From Streptacidiphilus pinicola (lineage in GTDB: Bacteria > Actinomycetota > Actinomycetes > Streptomycetales > Streptomycetaceae): a DNA stretch of 64,000 nt. Of this stretch, positions 6,408 to 14,645 are shown in pieces (the first letter of the stretch is position 1; each line of letters starts with the position of its first letter). The stretch is from the NCBI RefSeq assembly GCF_003258295.1, contig NZ_QKYN01000053.1, forward strand, positions 51,097-115,096, written 5' to 3'. The position numbers and the translations under genes were made by a program. The notes under the pieces were generated by a model that ran no database searches, was not told where the DNA came from, and worked only from the letters and a program-made list of their open reading frames with translations.

Positions 6408-7589
6408 ATGCTGTCACTGGATTCGAGAGTCCGCGTCAAGAGGATCTACCCGGTTACCCGGATCGACGACATCCAGTTCCGCATCGGCGCCCGATTCGGG
6501 CCGTCCATGGAAGTGACCGACCCGAAACAGCACCTTTGGACCCTCGTGGCCGCGCTCAACGGCGAATCGCCACTGAACGAGGTGATCCGACGGGTCTGCG
6601 AATCCTTCCCGGAGCTCACGGTCGAGGGCGTCATCGACGCGGTGCAGTACCTCGACCGGCAAGGCGTCCTGGAGGACGCGATCGCCACGCCCTACGACGA
6701 GCGCGGCGAACTGGATCGCTACCTCGGGAACGTCGACTACCTCAGCTCCTACGCCACGGCCTCCGAGCGACGAGGCGCGGAGCAGGACCGGCTGCGTGAC
6801 GCACGCGTGGTCCTGTTCGGCCTCGGCGGCGAGGGATCCCTCGCTCTTCCGCTGCTGCTCGCGACCGGATTCGGCAGCATCACGGCAGTGGACCACGGCC
6901 GGGTCGAGCGGACCGACCTGAACCGGCAGTTCCTGCACAAGGAGAGCGACGTCGGGGCGCTGCGGACGGAGGTGGCCGCGCGCCTTGCGGCCGAGACCAA
7001 CCCCCATGTCCCCTTCACCGCGGTGCAGCAGCAGATCCGGTCCGCGGACGAGGTGGCCGAGCTCGTGCACGGAGCCGACATCGCGATTGGCGCCATCGAC
7101 GAACGTCCCTTGCTGACACAGCGATACCTCAACGCGGGCTGTGTGGCCGAAGGCGTGCCCTACGTCTGCGGTGGCTCCTTCATCACCAGCGGGGGGATGT
7201 TCTCTGTCCTTCCCGGGACGACCGGATGCCTCGAATGCCTCCACCGCCACCACATGCGCATGGACCCGCGCTATCTCAGCCGGCTGGAGGCTTCGGCGAG
7301 CATCGACACCGCCCACGCCTCAGCCGTTCCCGCTTTCGCCCCCCACGTGGCCCTGATCGCATCTCTGGTCGTCGCCGAAGCCGTCCGCATGGTCACCCGG
7401 CACGCCGAGCCACTGGCGCTCGGACAGCAGATCGACATCCACTACGAGACCGGCCGTCTCGAGCGCCTCACCACATGGGACCGCGACCCGCAGGGGTGTC
7501 CCGTCTGCGGCGACGGCGTCGACGGACCCGTGCTCGACAAGCTCAGGGGCATGGCGCCGGGCGACTGGCTCTCAGAGGCGGTTGCGTGA
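6408..7589 (+). CDS. ThiF/MoeB-family (E1-like) adenylating enzyme with N-terminal winged-helix domain
   Basis: A 393-aa protein. Residues 1-95 form a small PqqD/RRE-like winged helix (HLWTLVAALNGESPLNEVIR, then DAVQYLDRQGVLED). Residues 125-390 are a ThiF fold: nucleotide loop GLGGEGSLALPLL, then DRGRVE-type acid pair (VDHGRVERTDLNRQ) and a GAIDERPLLTQRYLN helix. The zinc site is formed by CLEC (about residues 275-278) and CPVC (about 364-367). E1-like enzymes adenylate a C-terminal carboxylate, as MccB does on a peptide and ThiF/MoeB on sulfur carriers. No ubiquitin-like sulfur carrier is encoded nearby, but a small exported peptide is, so a peptide substrate is plausible. The ATG at 6408 follows GGAAG. 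The reaction is inferred from the fold only. Confidence 0.75.
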   Translation: MLSLDSRVRVKRIYPVTRIDDIQFRIGARFGPSMEVTDPKQHLWTLVAALNGESPLNEVIRRVCESFPELTVEGVIDAVQYLDRQGVLEDAIATPYDERGELDRYLGNVDYLSSYATASERRGAEQDRLRDARVVLFGLGGEGSLALPLLLATGFGSITAVDHGRVERTDLNRQFLHKESDVGALRTEVAARLAAETNPHVPFTAVQQQIRSADEVAELVHGADIAIGAIDERPLLTQRYLNAGCVAEGVPYVCGGSFITSGGMFSVLPGTTGCLECLHRHHMRMDPRYLSRLEASASIDTAHASAVPAFAPHVALIASLVVAEAVRMVTRHAEPLALGQQIDIHYETGRLERLTTWDRDPQGCPVCGDGVDGPVLDKLRGMAPGDWLSEAVA

Positions 7590-7656
7590 CTGCGGGATGA
7601 AGCAGGCACACGGCCGGAACGGGCGTGCGCGTGCGGTCCGCACACTCACGCGGTGG

Positions 7657-8292
7657 TCAGTCCTGGGTCTCGGCGAAAACCTCTGCCCCGCGGGTGCCCG
7701 AGAGGTCGAGGGACACCAGGACCGGGGCCGTCGCGATGCTCGGAAGCAGGTGCCTGAGCAGCGCACAGGTACGGGTCATCAGGTCCTCGTAGCTGGTGAG
7801 GATCAGTGACATCGACTGCACGCCGGTGAAGCCCCCGACCAGCACCTCGGCGGTTCCAGCCGGGTCGACGGTCGCCAGCAGCTCGCCCTGGGCCTGCGCC
7901 TGCTCCAGCAGACGGAGCATGATGGTGCGCCACCGCAGGTATGGTTCCCGGCGGTCCAGCGCGGGTGACACCTGGTCCATGGCCAGCCGCGCACGGGCAC
8001 GGACCAGCGCATCGGTCTGCAGCCGGTGCGCGTAGACCAGCAGAGTGTCCACCAGCTGCTGGGTCCTGCAGGCCCTTTCGGGCACCAGGGCGGCCTCGTC
8101 CTGCTCCTGTAGCAGGCCCTGGGCCAGCTCCTCCTTGCCGGAGAAGTGGAAGTACAGGGCACCCTTGGTCACATTGGTGTTGCGCAGGATCTCGGTGACC
8201 GTCGTGGCCTCGTAGCCGCGCTGTTCGAAGACCTCCGCCGCGGCGGTGAGGATGGTCTGGCGTGTGCGGGTGCCACGCTCCTGCTTCCCCAT
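7657..8292 (-). CDS. Butyrolactone-receptor-like TetR-family repressor
   Basis: A 211-aa protein of the ScbR/ArpA type. The N-terminal helix-turn-helix reads RQTILTAAAEVFEQRGYEAT, then VTKGALYFHFSGKEELA, which is diagnostic of this subfamily. The C-terminal domain is a full-length ligand-binding domain with a conserved Trp (RWRTIMLRLL). Such proteins are released from DNA by gamma-butyrolactone-type signals, or act as pseudo-receptors sensing other ligands. No AfsA-type synthase is in the window. The ATG at 8292 is supported by AGGAGG. An imperfect palindrome upstream (8331-8358) may be its own operator. It is convergent with the ThiF-like gene. Confidence 0.85.
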   Translation of the reverse strand: MGKQERGTRTRQTILTAAAEVFEQRGYEATTVTEILRNTNVTKGALYFHFSGKEELAQGLLQEQDEAALVPERACRTQQLVDTLLVYAHRLQTDALVRARARLAMDQVSPALDRREPYLRWRTIMLRLLEQAQAQGELLATVDPAGTAEVLVGGFTGVQSMSLILTSYEDLMTRTCALLRHLLPSIATAPVLVSLDLSGTRGAEVFAETQD

Positions 8293-8330
8293 CGCGCCTC
8301 CTTCGTCCGCCGAATGTCACAGGCCACCGG

Positions 8331-8358
8331 AAATAAGGTACCGCAGGGTACGCATTTT
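8331..8358. promoter_or_regulatory. Imperfect palindrome upstream of the receptor gene
   Basis: AAA..GTACC-4 bp-GGTAC..TTT: 8338-8342 pairs with 8347-8351, and the outer A/T triplets match. The size and AT-rich ends fit a TetR-family operator for autoregulation, but the symmetry is incomplete. Confidence 0.35.
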
Positions 8359-8419
8359 CCTCAGAGCCGGCGGCGTCCGTGGATCCCCTCCGCGCCGTGG
8401 CCGGTGAGGACCTGGTGCG

Positions 8420-8923
8420 CTACTCCAGGTCCTGGCCGGCGTCGAGGATGTACCCGCGGCCCCACACCGTACGGACGGACAGCCCCAGCGGGCTGATGCG
8501 CTGGCGGATACGCATCATGTGCAGGTCGAGGGCGTTGCGGGTCATGGACCCCTCCTCCTGGCCGAGCCGGAACCGGAGCGCCTCACGCGGAACGACCTGC
8601 CCGAAGCGCGTGACGAGCATCGACAGCAGCTCGGCCTGTAACGGGGAGAGCATCACGGAGTCCTCCCCAAGGCGCAGCACTCCGTTCTCGTCGAGCTGCG
8701 GCAGGTGGTTGCGGCGGAAGCGCTCGGCCAGCGCGTCGGCGCGTGCCTGAAGGTCGTGGGTCGGAATCGGTTGCCGCACCCAGTCCTCGTAGATGTCGTC
8801 GCAGATCGGCGCCCCAAGGCCGGCCTCGACCACCAGGATTCGGGGGACGCCGAGGGAGCGGTACTCCTCGCGCAGGTCCTGCTGGGCGGGCCACCGCAGC
8901 AGCTGTACTTCGGGGGTGATCAT
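8420..8923 (-). CDS. Orphan winged-helix (OmpR C-terminal type) regulator
   Basis: A 167-aa protein. Residues 75-165 are an OmpR/PhoB-type DNA-binding winged helix (LRLGEDSVMLSPLQAELLSM, then the recognition helix and SVRTVWGRGYIL as the wing). Residues 1-70 keep a receiver-like start (ILVVEAG) but are far too short for a receiver domain and have no phosphorylatable Asp in a proper context. It is therefore a stand-alone DNA-binding protein rather than a two-component response regulator. Similar proteins occur beside butyrolactone-receptor genes in Streptomyces. It lies between two receptor-like genes and diverges from the one at 9655, with a palindromic element (9061-9105) between them. Confidence 0.75.
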   Translation of the reverse strand: MITPEVQLLRWPAQQDLREEYRSLGVPRILVVEAGLGAPICDDIYEDWVRQPIPTHDLQARADALAERFRRNHLPQLDENGVLRLGEDSVMLSPLQAELLSMLVTRFGQVVPREALRFRLGQEEGSMTRNALDLHMMRIRQRISPLGLSVRTVWGRGYILDAGQDLE

Positions 8924-9654
8924 TCGAGCCCCGCTTCCTCGGCTCTATCTTCGGGCTCCACGGGACCTCCTGGGCACAGGCCTTGACGCGTGGTGGCGCG
9001 ATGGGTCGACAGAAGAAGGGCGGAAGAGGGCCGTACTTCTGCTGATCCTCTTTCGCTCTCGCCAACAAACATACCAGCGTGCACGTACGCTAGCTACCTG
9101 TTGGCACCGATTGTTCGATGCCGAAGCCACTGCCTGACGCGGCCTCAGGGGACCTATGTGCAACGAAGTATGCAGGCAGATGGCATCCCTGCAGCGGGTT
9201 GGAGACAGGCGTCAGGGTGGCATGGAGGGCGCAGATCCGCCGGAGTGCGGGCCACTTTTACGTACCAGCAGTTCAGATTCTTGCGGTCGGGCCGGGGGGC
9301 CTCAACGCATCGCCCGGCCTCCGGGGACTCCTGGCCCGCAGCCGCGCGTCCGGGGGAGACAGCGCGGCTGCGGGAGTCGGGGATCAGGAGGGTGGCGGGC
9401 GGAACCCGGCAACGACGACTCCTGAGCGGGCGACGGAATTCGGAAGTGAATCCCGGGCCGGCGGAGGCTTCCGGGGCGGAATTGGAAACCGAATCCATGG
9501 AAGCACGACCGCGTCGGGGGAATCAACCGCGCGCCTGTCCAGCGGATCTTTCTCTCCAACCTCTTTCTGTGGACCTCCCGTTCGTAAGAGCGGAGCACTA
9601 GGTTCGACCGCAGCACGTTTGCAGCAGATCCCGTTCGATTCGAGGAGCCGCGAC
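8924..9654. other. 731-bp divergent intergenic region between regulators
   Basis: I see no gene that I trust. The region serves as promoter for the winged-helix gene (minus) and the TetR gene at 9655 (plus). A nested inverted repeat at 9061-9105 is the clearest structure. An open frame runs upstream of 9655 in phase with that TetR, but its composition and lack of homology argue against translation. Confidence 0.5.
9061..9105. promoter_or_regulatory. Nested inverted repeats between divergent regulators
   Basis: The outer arms GCCAACA (9061-9067) and TGTTGGC (9099-9105) and the inner arms AGCGT (9076-9080) and ACGCT (9087-9091) share nearly the same centre. The ACATACC half inside resembles one half of a butyrolactone-receptor element. 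It is a candidate operator. Confidence 0.4.
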
Positions 9655-10275
9655 ATGAAACAGCAACGCGCCGTCCGGACCCGCGAGTCGCTGGTCCGAG
9701 CGGCTGCCGAGGCGTTCGACGAGCAGGGCTACGACCAGGCGAAACTGGCAGACATCAGTGCCGGGGCGGGAGTCACGCGGGGGGCGCTGACTTTCCACTT
9801 CGCGAGCAAGTCCGCCATGGCCTTAACGGTCGAGACGACCGCCGCCGTCACCCTGCGGCGCGTGGCGCTCGCCGCGCAGAAGCCGAGTATGAATGCCATG
9901 CAGCGACTGCTCGACATTTCCCTGGCGCTGGCCGGGGAAATACGGGACAACGTCGTCGCTCGTGCGGGATTCCGACTGAATTGTGAGACGCCACAGCGAG
10001 CCGGCCTCGACCTTCGCCGTGAATGGTTCGCATGCATTCGCCGGCTCCTGGCGCAGGCCGAGGCCGAGGGGTTGCTGACGCCGGGGCTCGACCCGCAGGA
10101 CGCCGCTCTCTCCATCGCGGCGGCGACCACGGGCCTCGAGGTACTCGGCCGACGTCAGCCCGGCTGGCTCTCCCCAGCGGTGGTCGACCGGTTCTGGCGG
10201 TTCGCACTCCCGCAGATCACCGCCGAGGAGTCACGGCCCGGGCTCGGCCCGGACCTGGTCTGCCCCTGCCGGTGA
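9655..10275 (+). CDS. Butyrolactone-receptor-like TetR regulator with a TTA codon
   Basis: A 206-aa protein, start ATG 9655 after GAGGAG. The helix-turn-helix reads RAVRTRESLVRAAAEAFDEQ, then GVTRGALTFHFASKSAMALT, placing it in the ArpA/ScbR/JadR2-like family. The usual GALYFHF signature has Tyr replaced by Thr, so it is divergent. The codon at 9823-9825 (residue 57, inside the DNA-binding domain) is TTA, so translation should depend on the bldA leucyl-tRNA. It ends in DLVCPCR, with two cysteines. It is divergent from the winged-helix gene at 8420 and convergent with trpA. It is probably a cluster-situated pseudo-receptor that controls antibiotic genes. Confidence 0.85.
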   Translation: MKQQRAVRTRESLVRAAAEAFDEQGYDQAKLADISAGAGVTRGALTFHFASKSAMALTVETTAAVTLRRVALAAQKPSMNAMQRLLDISLALAGEIRDNVVARAGFRLNCETPQRAGLDLRREWFACIRRLLAQAEAEGLLTPGLDPQDAALSIAAATTGLEVLGRRQPGWLSPAVVDRFWRFALPQITAEESRPGLGPDLVCPCR

Positions 10276-10295
10276 GGCCGGGAACGGGTGCGCCG

Positions 10296-11111
10296 TCAGC
10301 GGCGACGCATCCCCGTCGCGAGCTCGCCCGCGAGCTCGCGAAGTGCCTTGAGTCCCGCCGCCGTGTCCGTGCCTGCGTCCAGCAGGCACTGGACGAACGC
10401 CGAGCCGACGATGACACCGTCGGCGAAGGCGGCCACCTCGGCGGCCTGTTCGGCGTCCGAGACACCCAGGCCCACACAGACCGGCAGGTCGGTCAGAAGG
10501 CGGGCACGGCGGACGAGATCCGCCGCCTGAGCGCCCACCTTGGCCCGGGCACCGGTCACACCCATGAGCGAAGCGGCGTAGACGAAACCGGATCCGGCCG
10601 CCGTGATGGTCGCAAGACGCTCGTTCTGACTGCTCGGCGCGACCACGAAGACCGTCGCCAGGCCGTGCGCCTTCGCCGCCGTACGCCAGGCGAGGGATTC
10701 CTCGACCGGCAGGTCCGGCAGGATGCAGCCCGCGCCACCGGCAGCCGCGAGGTCCGCGGCGAAGCGTTCGGCCCCGTACCGGTCCACGGGATTCCAGTAG
10801 GTCATGCACAGCACCGGCGCGCCGGTGCGATCCCGCACCTCCCGGACCGTACGCAGCACGTCCACGATGCGCAGGCCGCCGCGCAGCGCGATGTCGTCGG
10901 CGGCCTGGATGACGGGACCGTCGAGTACCGGGTCGGAGTGGGGCAGGCCCACTTCGACGATGTCGCAGCCGCCTTCAACGAGCGCGGCTATCGCGTCGAT
11001 TCCGCTTTCGAGGTCGGGAAAGCCCGCGGGGAGGTAGCCGATCAGAGCGGCGCGGTCCTGCGCCCGTGCCTGGGCCAGTGCGCCTGCCAGGCTCGCTATG
11101 CCGTCGGTCAC
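10296..11111 (-). CDS. trpA: Tryptophan synthase alpha subunit
   Basis: A 271-aa TrpA. It cleaves indole-glycerol phosphate to indole and glyceraldehyde 3-phosphate in complex with TrpB. The TIM-barrel signature [20 protein letters not shown] contains the catalytic Glu, and the second catalytic Asp lies in the same segment. The phosphate-binding loops ([21 protein letters not shown]) are present. The start overlaps the end of trpB (ATG inside its last codons), giving translational coupling. Together with trpB and trpC it gives the last three steps to tryptophan; trpE, trpD and a TrpF/PriA function are not in the window. It may be a second, cluster-borne copy. Confidence 0.93.
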   Translation of the reverse strand: MTDGIASLAGALAQARAQDRAALIGYLPAGFPDLESGIDAIAALVEGGCDIVEVGLPHSDPVLDGPVIQAADDIALRGGLRIVDVLRTVREVRDRTGAPVLCMTYWNPVDRYGAERFAADLAAAGGAGCILPDLPVEESLAWRTAAKAHGLATVFVVAPSSQNERLATITAAGSGFVYAASLMGVTGARAKVGAQAADLVRRARLLTDLPVCVGLGVSDAEQAAEVAAFADGVIVGSAFVQCLLDAGTDTAAGLKALRELAGELATGMRRR

Positions 11112-12403
11112 CGTACGTTCCCCTCTCCGGGGGTGACACGGTCCGGGGTCCGCCCGCGTGCCTCGCCCTCCGCCTGGTCCTGGTCGTAGAGCCCGAAGTA
11201 GCGTGCCGCCGTGTCCATGTCCTTGTCCCCGCGGCCGGACAGGTTCACCAGCACCACCCCATCCGGTCCCAACTCCCGTCCGACATCCAGGGCGCCGGCC
11301 AGCGCGTGCGCGCTCTCGATCGCCGCGATGATGCCTTCGGTGCGGGCCAGCAGCCGCAACGCCTGCATCGCCTGGTCGTCCGTCACCGCGCGGTACTCGG
11401 CGCGTCCGGCGTCCTTGAGATAGGCGTGCTCCGGGCCGATGCCCGGATAGTCGAGGCCCGCGGAGATCGAGTAGGTGTCGGTGATCTGGCCGTCCTCGTC
11501 CTGCAGCACGTAGGACCGGGAGCCGTGCAGGATCCCCGGCTCGCCGACGCTCAACGTCGCTGCGTGCCGGCCCTCCTCCGGCCCGAGGCCTCCGGGCTCG
11601 CAGCCGACCAGCCGGACCGACGGGTCGTCGAGAAAGGCGTGGAACAGCCCGATGGCGTTCGATCCGCCGCCGACGCAGGCGACTGCGGCGTCCGGCAGGC
11701 GCCCCACCCGCTCCAGCAGCTGGCCGCGGGCCTCGACACCGATGACGCGGTGCAGGTCGCGGACCATCGCAGGGAACGGGTGCGGCCCGGCGACCGTGCC
11801 GAAGAGGTAGTGCGTCGAGTCGACGTTGGCGACCCAGTCGCGGAAGGCCTCGTTGATGGCGTCCTTCAGGGTGCGGCTGCCGGAAGCCACCGCGATCACC
11901 TCGGCGCCCAGGATGCGCATGCGGGCGACGTTGAGTGCCTGCCGCCGGGTGTCGATCTCACCCATATAGATGGTGCAGTCGAGACCGAACAGCGCACACG
12001 CGGTGGCGGTCGCGACGCCGTGCTGGCCGGCGCCGGTCTCTGCGATCACGCGCGTCTTGCCCATGCGCTTGGTGAGCAGCGCCTGGCCCAGGACGTTGTT
12101 GATCTTGTGTGAGCCGGTGTGGTTCAAGTCCTCGCGCTTGAGGAACACCCGTGCCCCGCCCGCCTGCCGGGCGAACCTCGGTACCTCGGTCATCGCGGAC
12201 GGCCGACCGGTGTAGTGCCGCAGCAGCTCACCCAGCTCGGCGGCGAAGGACGGGTCGTCCTTCGCCTTGTCGAACTCGACGGCAACTTCCTCCACCGCGG
12301 CGACCAGCGCCTCGGGGATGAACCTGCCACCGAACGCGCCGAAGTAGCCCTCGGCGCTCGGGACTCGACCGGTCCGGTCGGGGACGAAGAAGGCCGGTGC
12401 CAT
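11108..12403 (-). CDS. trpB: Tryptophan synthase beta subunit
   Basis: A 431-aa PLP enzyme that condenses indole with serine. It starts with [15 protein letters not shown], the usual TrpB N-terminus. The PLP lysine lies in [11 protein letters not shown], and the glycine-rich phosphate loop ([10 protein letters not shown]) and the [11 protein letters not shown] motif are intact. The length is normal for the family. It lies 23 bp after trpC and overlaps trpA, so trpCBA is one transcription unit. A local trp set inside an NRPS cluster suggests a tryptophan-derived building block or extra indole demand, but none of the A-domain codes read here clearly selects Trp. Confidence 0.95.
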   Translation of the reverse strand: MAPAFFVPDRTGRVPSAEGYFGAFGGRFIPEALVAAVEEVAVEFDKAKDDPSFAAELGELLRHYTGRPSAMTEVPRFARQAGGARVFLKREDLNHTGSHKINNVLGQALLTKRMGKTRVIAETGAGQHGVATATACALFGLDCTIYMGEIDTRRQALNVARMRILGAEVIAVASGSRTLKDAINEAFRDWVANVDSTHYLFGTVAGPHPFPAMVRDLHRVIGVEARGQLLERVGRLPDAAVACVGGGSNAIGLFHAFLDDPSVRLVGCEPGGLGPEEGRHAATLSVGEPGILHGSRSYVLQDEDGQITDTYSISAGLDYPGIGPEHAYLKDAGRAEYRAVTDDQAMQALRLLARTEGIIAAIESAHALAGALDVGRELGPDGVVLVNLSGRGDKDMDTAARYFGLYDQDQAEGEARGRTPDRVTPGEGNVR

Positions 12404-12426
12404 CCGACGTGTGCTCCTTGAGTAGC

Positions 12427-13236
12427 TCAGCTGCTTGGTTGCCGGCGTGCGGCACGGGAGCCGACGGAGACCAGTTCGGTCACCGCGGCGCGCGCGTCAT
12501 CACCGGTGACCAGGGACTCGCCGACGAGAACGGCGTCGGCGCCGTGTTCGGCGTAGGCGATGACGTCCTGCGGCCCGCGCACACCCGACTCGGCGACCTT
12601 CACGATGTGCCGCGGGATGACCGGGGCGACCCGCGCGAACGTGCCGCGGTCGACTTCCAGCGTCCTGAGATTGCGGGCGTTCACCCCGATGATGCTCGCG
12701 CCGGCCGCGACCGCCCGGGCGGCCTCCTCCTGGTCGTGCACCTCCACCAGCGCGCTCAACCCGATGGTCCGCGCCTCCTCCAGGAGCGACACCAGCGCCT
12801 GCTGCTCCAGCGCCGCCACGATCAGCAGGGCGAGGTCGGCGCCGTACGCTCGCGCCTCCCACAACTGGTAGGGCGTCACGATGAAGTCCTTGCGCAGCAC
12901 GGGGACATCGACCTTGGCACGCACCGCCTCGAGGTCGGCCAGGGAACCGCCGAAGCGCCGCCCCTCGGTGAGGACCGAGATGACCGCGGCGCCGCCCGCC
13001 TCGTACTGGGCCGCGAGTGCGGCCGGGTCCGGGATCGCGGCGAGCGCGCCCTTGGACGGGCTGGACCGCTTGACCTCGCAGATCGCGGCGACACCCGCGC
13101 CGCGCAGCGCCGCCAGACCGTCCCGCGGCCGGGAGGCACGTGCGGCCCGGTCCTGCAGCTCCGCCAGACTGACGCGGGACTGCCGCTCGGCGAGGTCCTC
13201 GCGGACTCCGTCGATGATGTCGTCGAGCACGCTCAC
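12427..13236 (-). CDS. trpC: Indole-3-glycerol phosphate synthase
   Basis: A 269-aa enzyme that closes the indole ring from carboxyphenylamino-deoxyribulose phosphate. The GTG at 13236 is chosen because [18 protein letters not shown] matches the standard actinomycete TrpC start and AAAGGTG precedes it. The active-site motifs [11 protein letters not shown] (catalytic Lys), VLRKDFI and GVNARNL, and the closing VAESGV and VGESLV loops, are all present. It belongs to the LmbU-orf-trpCBA minus-strand run. Confidence 0.93.
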   Translation of the reverse strand: MSVLDDIIDGVREDLAERQSRVSLAELQDRAARASRPRDGLAALRGAGVAAICEVKRSSPSKGALAAIPDPAALAAQYEAGGAAVISVLTEGRRFGGSLADLEAVRAKVDVPVLRKDFIVTPYQLWEARAYGADLALLIVAALEQQALVSLLEEARTIGLSALVEVHDQEEAARAVAAGASIIGVNARNLRTLEVDRGTFARVAPVIPRHIVKVAESGVRGPQDVIAYAEHGADAVLVGESLVTGDDARAAVTELVSVGSRAARRQPSS

Positions 13237-13320
13237 AGGAGCGGACACCTTTCGGAAGCGGGGGTGGTCGGGGACGTGCGCCGCGCCTGGGGCCAACCGT
13301 GCGTGGCCCCGGACGACCCG

Positions 13321-13509
13321 TCAGGCAGCGGACGAGGAAGCGGGCTCACCGAACTGGCAACCCGTCTCCTGCGGCCGTCGAACGATGCGCGTCACCGGTC
13401 GAATCGCAGACGCCGGAGAGCACCGGTCGAGCGCCTCGTGCAGGCGCTCCAACGTCCACGACTGTCCGGGCGTGCGGGCCAGCAGACGGTCTTCGATCCA
13501 GGTGGTCAC
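13321..13509 (-). CDS. Small hypothetical protein upstream of trpC
   Basis: A 62-aa protein starting at GTG 13509 behind a strong AAGGAGGAAG. The sequence starts TTWIEDRLLARTPGQSWTL and has a short amphipathic helix (ERLHEALDR), two Trp and an Arg/Pro-rich end. It lies between the LmbU-like gene and trpC on the same strand. It does not look like a classical Streptomyces trp leader peptide, which has adjacent Trp codons. I do not recognise the family. Confidence 0.55.
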   Translation of the reverse strand: MTTWIEDRLLARTPGQSWTLERLHEALDRCSPASAIRPVTRIVRRPQETGCQFGEPASSSAA

Positions 13510-13569
13510 GCCGCTTCCTCCTTGGGGCAGTAGTCAACGCTCACAGGACGATGGGACAACGGACTGCGC

Positions 13570-14325
13570 TCACACCTCGGCACCTGGGTACTCCTCCTCT
13601 GCGGCGGAGCTCTCCGGGTCGGCACCGACCTGGTCGGAACCGGTCAGTGACGCGACCTCCTCGGCGGCGGCCAGGACGGACTCGGCCGCCGAGTCGAGCG
13701 TGGCAAGCACCCACTCCTCCATGTCGACGCCGGTGCTCGCGGCGGCCTGGTGCCAGCGCTCCAGGCGGTCACCGGGCACCGGCAGCCGGTGCACCGGGAC
13801 CGGCTGAGCCGACCCCACCTGGTCGCGGTTCCTGGCGTCGCGGAGGGCACAGCGAAGCTGCTTGGTGGTCCACGTCTGCTCCTCGGCCCGGGTGAGCCAG
13901 AGGTCCGCCTCCTCCGGAGGCAGGGAGGCAACCTCCGCGTGGTGCTGGAATGTCAGGAGTGCGTGCCGACGATCCATGTCGAACCGGCGGGCCACCCAGG
14001 CGTAGTTGCGAAGCGTCTGGTACTGCAGACCGACGGCCTGGATGCCCTTCTGGTAACGGTCGGAGTAGTGGTCCTTGCCGTAGGCCAGCCAGTCGCCCAG
14101 CCACCACGACGAGGAGTCGAGGACCCCGGCGAGCTGACGTCCGGCCCGTTCCCACGACTCGAAGGTGAACAGGTCGGGGATCAACAGGCCTACCCGCGTG
14201 GTCAGGACCTGGTCCGATCGCGGCGGACCCGAGCGGACAACCCGCTGCGGAGCCACTCTCCCCACCGCCGAGGCGGGTTCCAGGGGTGTCGCCACTCTGC
14301 CGTCGGCGCTCCTGTTCGAGATCAT
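13570..14325 (-). CDS. LmbU-family transcriptional activator
   Basis: A 251-aa protein. The central 120 residues match the LmbU family: a LLIPDLFTFESWERAGRQL segment, SSSWWLGDWLAYGKDHYSDR, then LQYQTLRNYAWVARRFD and TFQHHAEVASLPPEEAD, ending WTTKQLR. LmbU (lincomycin) and HmtD (himastatin) are cluster-situated activators with an unusual DNA-binding fold. The ATG at 14325 (MISNRSADG) is chosen because the open frame upstream is low-complexity and unlike family members. The C-terminal 60 residues are Ala/Glu-rich. It is the first gene of a same-strand run leading into the small ORF and trpCBA, so a direct role in tryptophan supply and cluster activation is likely. Confidence 0.85.
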   Translation of the reverse strand: MISNRSADGRVATPLEPASAVGRVAPQRVVRSGPPRSDQVLTTRVGLLIPDLFTFESWERAGRQLAGVLDSSSWWLGDWLAYGKDHYSDRYQKGIQAVGLQYQTLRNYAWVARRFDMDRRHALLTFQHHAEVASLPPEEADLWLTRAEEQTWTTKQLRCALRDARNRDQVGSAQPVPVHRLPVPGDRLERWHQAAASTGVDMEEWVLATLDSAAESVLAAAEEVASLTGSDQVGADPESSAAEEEYPGAEV

Positions 14326-14645
14326 CTGCCGGCCCCCGTCCCGGTGAGTCCTGCGCACGTGTCGAAGTGGCGCTCGCGTGTACGGGCACAAAGCAGCCCG
14401 TTGCGGTGCCTCGCAGGGAACTGTCGCAGTCAAGCCCGCCTCCTGCCGGTCTCGGGAAAGAGCTCGGAAAGGGGCTTGAAGGGCAAGGGCGCTCATGCGG
14501 CCGGCGGATGTGCCCGCGCCGGTCAGGCGCGGCGGCACATCCGCCGGGAGGGGGACCGAGGGGTGGGCCGGTCCGCGAAGGGCGCTGCCGGTCGATCGGA
14601 CCAGCACCACCACCTGCTCGTGCGGGGCGCGTTCTGCGCCCCTGG
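14326..14645. other. Intergenic region between LmbU-like gene and ferredoxin reductase
   Basis: 320 bp. It contains a strong hairpin (14501-14547) that probably ends the ferredoxin/reductase transcript, and then the promoter of the LmbU-like gene on the minus strand, with a TTGACT that could be a -35 near 14433. I see no gene. Confidence 0.5.
14501..14547 (-). terminator. Hairpin terminator after ferredoxin reductase
   Basis: CCGGCGGATGTGCC (14501-14514) pairs with GGCACATCCGCCGG (14534-14547), and an inner GCGCC/GGCGC stem closes a 5-nt loop with a small bulge. It lies 99 bp downstream of the reductase stop on the minus strand. Confidence 0.65.

Noticed and set aside
9118..9654. In-frame N-terminal extension of the TetR gene at 9655
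   Set aside because: The extension has no homology or suitable composition, and the ATG at 9655 has a GAGGAG ribosome binding site at the right distance and starts exactly at the family N-terminus.
13321..13509. The 62-aa ORF as a trp attenuator leader peptide
   Set aside because: Its two Trp codons are 14 residues apart, and no alternative terminator/antiterminator structures were visible before trpC.
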